Assembly (NCBI RefSeq): GCF_001577835.2 | Contig: NC_029547.1 | Span: forward strand, 60,737,830 to 60,801,829 | DNA from: Coturnix japonica | Lineage: Eukaryota > Chordata > Aves > Galliformes > Phasianidae | Reading direction: 5' to 3' | DNA length: 64,000 nucleotides | Shown: piece after piece, positions 59,710-64,000 of the stretch | Numbering within the stretch: position 1 is the stretch's first letter | Layout: the number at the start of each line of letters is the position of its first letter | Translations under genes and position numbers: made by a program | The notes under the pieces: generated by a model | What the model saw: only the letters and a program-made list of their open reading frames with translations | Told to the model about the DNA's origin: nothing | Database searches by the model: none

Positions 59710-61842
59710 TTTCTAAAGTGTTAAGTACTATCCTTGTTTTCCATGTCTGTGCTAATTAATGCAGTCTGAATAAATTAACTCAGAACTAAATCAGTAGGAA
59801 GAGTAACTGCATTGATTAAAGAGAAGGAAGTAAAGATTTTTTCATCATCAGTTCTACATTTAAAAAAACTATCTTTCTTCCTGTTGAAAGAAGGGCTTTC
59901 TTGTGAAAATGTCCTGGCATGGCAGGAAAACTGACATCCCTGTTACCTCTATAGGATCTCTTGCATTGAAAAAAGAGAATGGAATTCTCTCAGAAATTTT
60001 AATGCTGACATACAGATGCCTCCGAGCTTCCACCAGTTAAATTTTTATAATGGAAAGCTGCTAGAAAGCTAATAAGAAACCTGCTTTAAATCTGTGCCAG
60101 GTGCAATGTTTCTAGGACTAGTACATTCAGGCATAATTGAATCCTACTTCAGTAATCCATTTAGAAAGCCACAGGCACCTCCAGAAGGATTTAGGACATC
60201 ATAAGAAAGAATCCTGATGTAAACTGTTACAAATGGTTGTTTCTTTGAAATACCTGGACTTCAAAGCCTGAAGACCTCTATGGCTGTCAGAATGAATGAA
60301 GGATTCTGGTGATGTGATGACTGACTGTGCCATTTGCAATGAGATCGATAACTATATCAGTACATTTAAAAACCTCCTGCATTTTAGTATTATTTCATTA
60401 TAGACTGTGCACTGAAAGATCCTGGTTATGTTGATGATCTAATCTATACATAGCAAGACAAATAGGTAACAATGAACTTACAGGCTGTTAGGAGAGGAAA
60501 ACAGATTAATGTACCATCTGTATAATGATGTCAGGTGACAACTGCAGATAAATACTTAACATGACAAAAGGGAGACCAAAACTTCATGGTCTTCCACAAG
60601 GTAGGGGCCTGGCAGAAGTAGTGCTGTGACTGCAGTCACCAAGAAGGTTTCAAGCGATTTCAGTGAGCAGCCTTGGCTCCCCTGCAGTTTTCTGATAACA
60701 TCTGCACAGAACCTAGATACTAACATTGTGAGAACAGGCTAAAACATTTGAAAACAGAGCATACACAGGAAAGTTAAAAGGTTGGTCAGTTAGTACTGTA
60801 AGTACTGGTTTTGCTTCATGACATTACTCAAAATGTACTTGGCCAAATGGTTCTGAATATTTTTATCTTTGCAGCCAAGCACACCTGGGAAGGCAAATAG
60901 AGCTTATGGGAGACACTGCTCTATCAGTTGAAGGATTTGGCTGGAGGTAAGCAACTTAAAGCTCATTGCTCCAACTAGTTGAAACTAACTAAGTAGCAAA
61001 CAAGAAGTCTGAAAAGATTGAAGCCAATGCACCTTTTTTTGTGCTAAAACAAGAAATTCAAATATGGGTACTGCCCCTATAGTTGGTGGGGAGGTAAGAT
61101 TCACTTTGTAACACATGCTTAATTACAGAATTTTTCTGGCTAATACAAGGAGAAGAGAAATGCATCAGCTGTGTACTTTTTTTCCACCTGGATAAGTGTG
61201 TTAGCAGCTGTTCTGTTTGTACCTTGCACAGAAACCCTATCAGTCAAAACAAGAGACGTAGTCGCTGGGGACTGTCATCATACACAAGGCCTTCAGAGTA
61301 CTCAGCATGGAAGGAAGCATCTGAGCTATCAGATGCTGTTTGGAGACTGCAGTAGTAGTCTGTAGGGACAATGCAGCCGGTACAGCATTATGTTTGGTAC
61401 ATTAGAAGTACAGACAAGAGAATAAACACATTTCTTAGTCCTTGTCAGAATGCCCTGAAGTGCAAGACAGATCTCTGTTGGTTCAGTGCTGTTGAATTCA
61501 GAGTGACTATGATAGCAGAAAATTGTGGCCAGCACTCAAGAGCAGGAACAAAAGTTAGAAGAGATATATTTCAGTTAATTGGTCAATGCTAATAGGCTCT
61601 GCAGGAAGAAATTGTGTGGTAGACCTAACTATAGACACTTAAAGGATCAGAAAAGGAAGAAACCCTAGGGACACCATACAAAGGTACTACTTAAAGTAGT
61701 GTTGGTTATAATGTATGAATTTCAGAGAAAAATAAAATTATGAGCCACGTTGAGGATTTCCTGTTGGCAGAAATGCTGAAGTAGGACATCCAGAAATAAA
61801 TCCTGACATGTGTGGAAAGAAAGAAAAGGTGAAGAAAGGAAG
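59710..61842 (-). other. LINGO2: LINGO2 5' intron between CR1 copies
   Basis: AT-rich sequence. No gene, RNA or recognisable repeat was seen. Confidence 0.55.
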
Positions 61843-62391
61843 GGCAACCGATATCATCTGCTTGGACTTCTGCATAGCTTCTGAAATGATCCCACACTGC
61901 ATTCTTATCTCTATGTTGGAGAGAGATGGGTTCAAAGGCTGGATTATTGGTGGATAAGGAATTGGTTAGATGGTCACAGGCAGAGGACTGTTGTCAATGG
62001 TTCTACGTCTGGGTGGGTTTGTTCAGTCTGGAGAAGAGAAGGCTCTGGGGAGACTTCATTTAGTCCTTCCAGTACATGGAAGGTACTCATAATCAGGCAA
62101 GAGACTGACTTTTTACATGGTCTGAAAGTGACAGGACAAGATAAGAGAGATAAGATGCATGGGGGAATTTTTTCACTGGGAAGATGGTAAAGGAGTTGAA
62201 GATGTAGCCCAGAGAAGTTGTGGATTCCCCATTCCTGGAGACATTCAAGGCCAGGCTGGATGGTGCCCAGGGCTGCCTGATCTTGTGCCTGATCTAGTGG
62301 TTGGCAACCCTGTCCACAGCAGGGAATTGAAACTAGGTGATCTTCAAGGTCCCTTGCAACCCAAGCCATTCTATCATTCTATGATTATGTG
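61843..62391 (+). mobile_element. CR1 LINE, short copy with internal deletion
   Basis: It begins in the RT (TDIICLDFCIASEMIPHCIL, a decayed YLDFCKAFDTVPH), reaches VVNGST at about 62005, then jumps to [13 protein letters not shown], a point some 250 residues later in the protein. It ends in GATCTTCAAGGTCCCTTGCA and ATTCTATGATTATG. Confidence 0.88.
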
Positions 62392-64000
62392 ATCTTAACA
62401 GGTTAAAATATATTACCATTAAATCCCTGCTTTAATCATACCCATGACTTTAAGAATGTTACCCCTTACATCTAATGTTGTCGGTGTCAGCTGAACAAAA
62501 CCATTTATGTTGAGAGAAACAGGAAGAGAATATGGAAGGCAAAAACCTGCTGAAATTATCTCACATTTTGTCATGTAGGTCAGAGTCACAATCAAATCTT
62601 TGACTTGGACACAGACCATGACCTAGTGTCAGTGTTTTTGGTGAGAAACTATTTTCCAATGAACCTTTAAAAATACATTTGCAGCAATTGCCTTAAATTT
62701 GCTCAGGCAATAGTTGTGCTTCATTAAAAACATAATATTCTAGCAAGAAACAGTTTCAGTGGGTAATTTTTAACCAGTTTTATGTTCATGTGCACACAAA
62801 AAACGAGTATTTGCTTTAAAGTCTTTAAAAGAGGAGGCTGTTTATACCATCTGTAATAACACTCCCAGAATAACATACTTGACCTTGTCCTAAATAAAAT
62901 TAATACTAAAACATCTTTCTCTTGCCAAAGCACTTTCATATGGCCTAATTAAAAAAAAAAAAAAAAGATAATAAAAAATGAATGCTTGAATCTGCATGGA
63001 TACATCTATCTATAATGATGTCTCAGTTTTATTCCTAATTAAGAGCTCATTAATATCAAAGATGATTGTAAGAAACTCTGATGAGACCATATCATTTGGG
63101 ATCTTAAGACAGAAAACAGCACCCTTGCTATCAACAGAAATTCACTTACTGAAAGCTCGCTGTAAGCTCTGAGACACCTCGATACCTCTTGCTGAAAGCT
63201 TTATGTAATATTTCACTCTCACTGTCTAGATCTGAAATGCAATATAAGCCATACAGTTTTCCTGACAAACTGAAGAAAAGGGGAGAACTGAGGGAGGGCA
63301 GTTGGTTCACTCTGGAAAGCATTACATATTAGTATCTTTGGTCATTGGTCATTGGGTGCAAAGGAGAGTATATGAAGAGGAAGGATATTTCTGAAGCTAT
63401 GCACTGGGCACCTTCCTTACTCCTCCCCAGTGAAAGACACGTTGTGTGTGTGTCATTTCTGAGCAGGTGATACCATATGTGCAAAATCTGAGGCATACTA
63501 GGAGGCATTTATTTTATCTGTATACTTCAGAGGAAGTTTCTGCCCTCCGGATCTGGAGGGGAAAGGACATTCATGAAGCAATGGATGCTGGCAGTTTCCA
63601 GCAGCTCTGAAATATGCAACATGACTTTCTCCAAATTCCTTGTCAGTAAGTTATAATTCATTTGATTTTACAAATTCACTGCTCTTAATCTTTCTTATCT
63701 ACTCAATGACAAAACAGTGATCTAGAATTCAAGAATTATCCAAAGAAATAGCATTTATTTACATGAGTATGTGCATGGATGGTATCAATGATAACTGAAA
63801 TTTTCTCTACTGCCAATTCCCCAACTTGGGTTAGTTATTATTGTATGTGTATCACTCATTCAGGAGCTCTAGCACCTAATTTAGTAAAGCTGGCATGGGA
63901 ACTCCAAATTGGTTTCTTATACTTAGTTTGACTGAGAAGTCTGGACTGCTGAAATGCACCTGTGTATTTAGAGGTGACTTTTGGTAGGTTTAGATGCATG
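62392..64000 (-). other. LINGO2: LINGO2 5' intron, right end of window
   Basis: AT-rich sequence with an A run at 62948-62966. I see no gene or recognisable repeat. Confidence 0.55.

Noticed and set aside
61171-61365. A 64-codon frame with a hydrophobic start
   Set aside because: It begins at a non-ATG codon, the hydrophobic stretch is short and the rest is unremarkable; chance in AT-rich intron is likely.
1-64000. CRISPR arrays, operons, ribosomal or transfer RNA genes, prophage
   Set aside because: No regular spacer-repeat array, cloverleaf or rRNA sequence was seen, and the window is clearly vertebrate nuclear DNA.

Overview
The window reads as avian nuclear DNA, most likely from a galliform such as chicken. 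The evidence is many CR1 LINE copies on both strands, mariner (Galluhop-type) ends, AT-rich intergenic sequence with simple repeats, and an intact LINGO2 coding exon nearly identical to its mammalian orthologue. In chicken LINGO2 is Z-linked; that placement is from knowledge, not from this sequence. The window contains two N gaps (4232-4331, 100 N; 32967-32991, 25 N), so it comes from a draft assembly.

Layout. 1-4231 is repeated with no difference I could see at 10281-14511 (offset 10,280). The first copy stops in a (TA)n run at the 100-N gap, while the second reads on through the same run, so an assembly duplication must be considered first. 4332-10280 and 14512-22171 are AT-rich and gene-poor, with CR1 and mariner fragments and one possible old LTR. 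22172-28421 is a compact GC-rich island. On the minus strand it holds a 17-exon gene of the maestro heat-like repeat (MROH) family, not indicated by any single long ORF but recoverable exon by exon. Splice sites and phases agree throughout except for one missing base in exon 8. 29044-33775 is an almost full-length but badly scrambled CR1 on the minus strand, containing the 25-N gap. 33776-46700 is intergenic. 48405-50225 is the complete single-exon LINGO2 coding sequence on the minus strand. Its splice acceptor is at 50261/50262, so 50262-64000 is a 5' intron of LINGO2; it carries three more CR1 copies.

Both host genes are transcribed right to left: LINGO2 first, then MROH about 20 kb further on. 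They have no known functional link. LINGO2 is a neuronal single-pass LRR-Ig membrane protein, while MROH proteins are HEAT-repeat scaffolds of poorly known function. I found no CRISPR, operon, tRNA or rRNA, and nothing I would call a wholly new system. The points most worth following up are the exact 4.2-kb duplication at the gap, the hidden MROH gene with its one-base break, and the paradoxical CpG-rich, frame-scrambled CR1 beside it.
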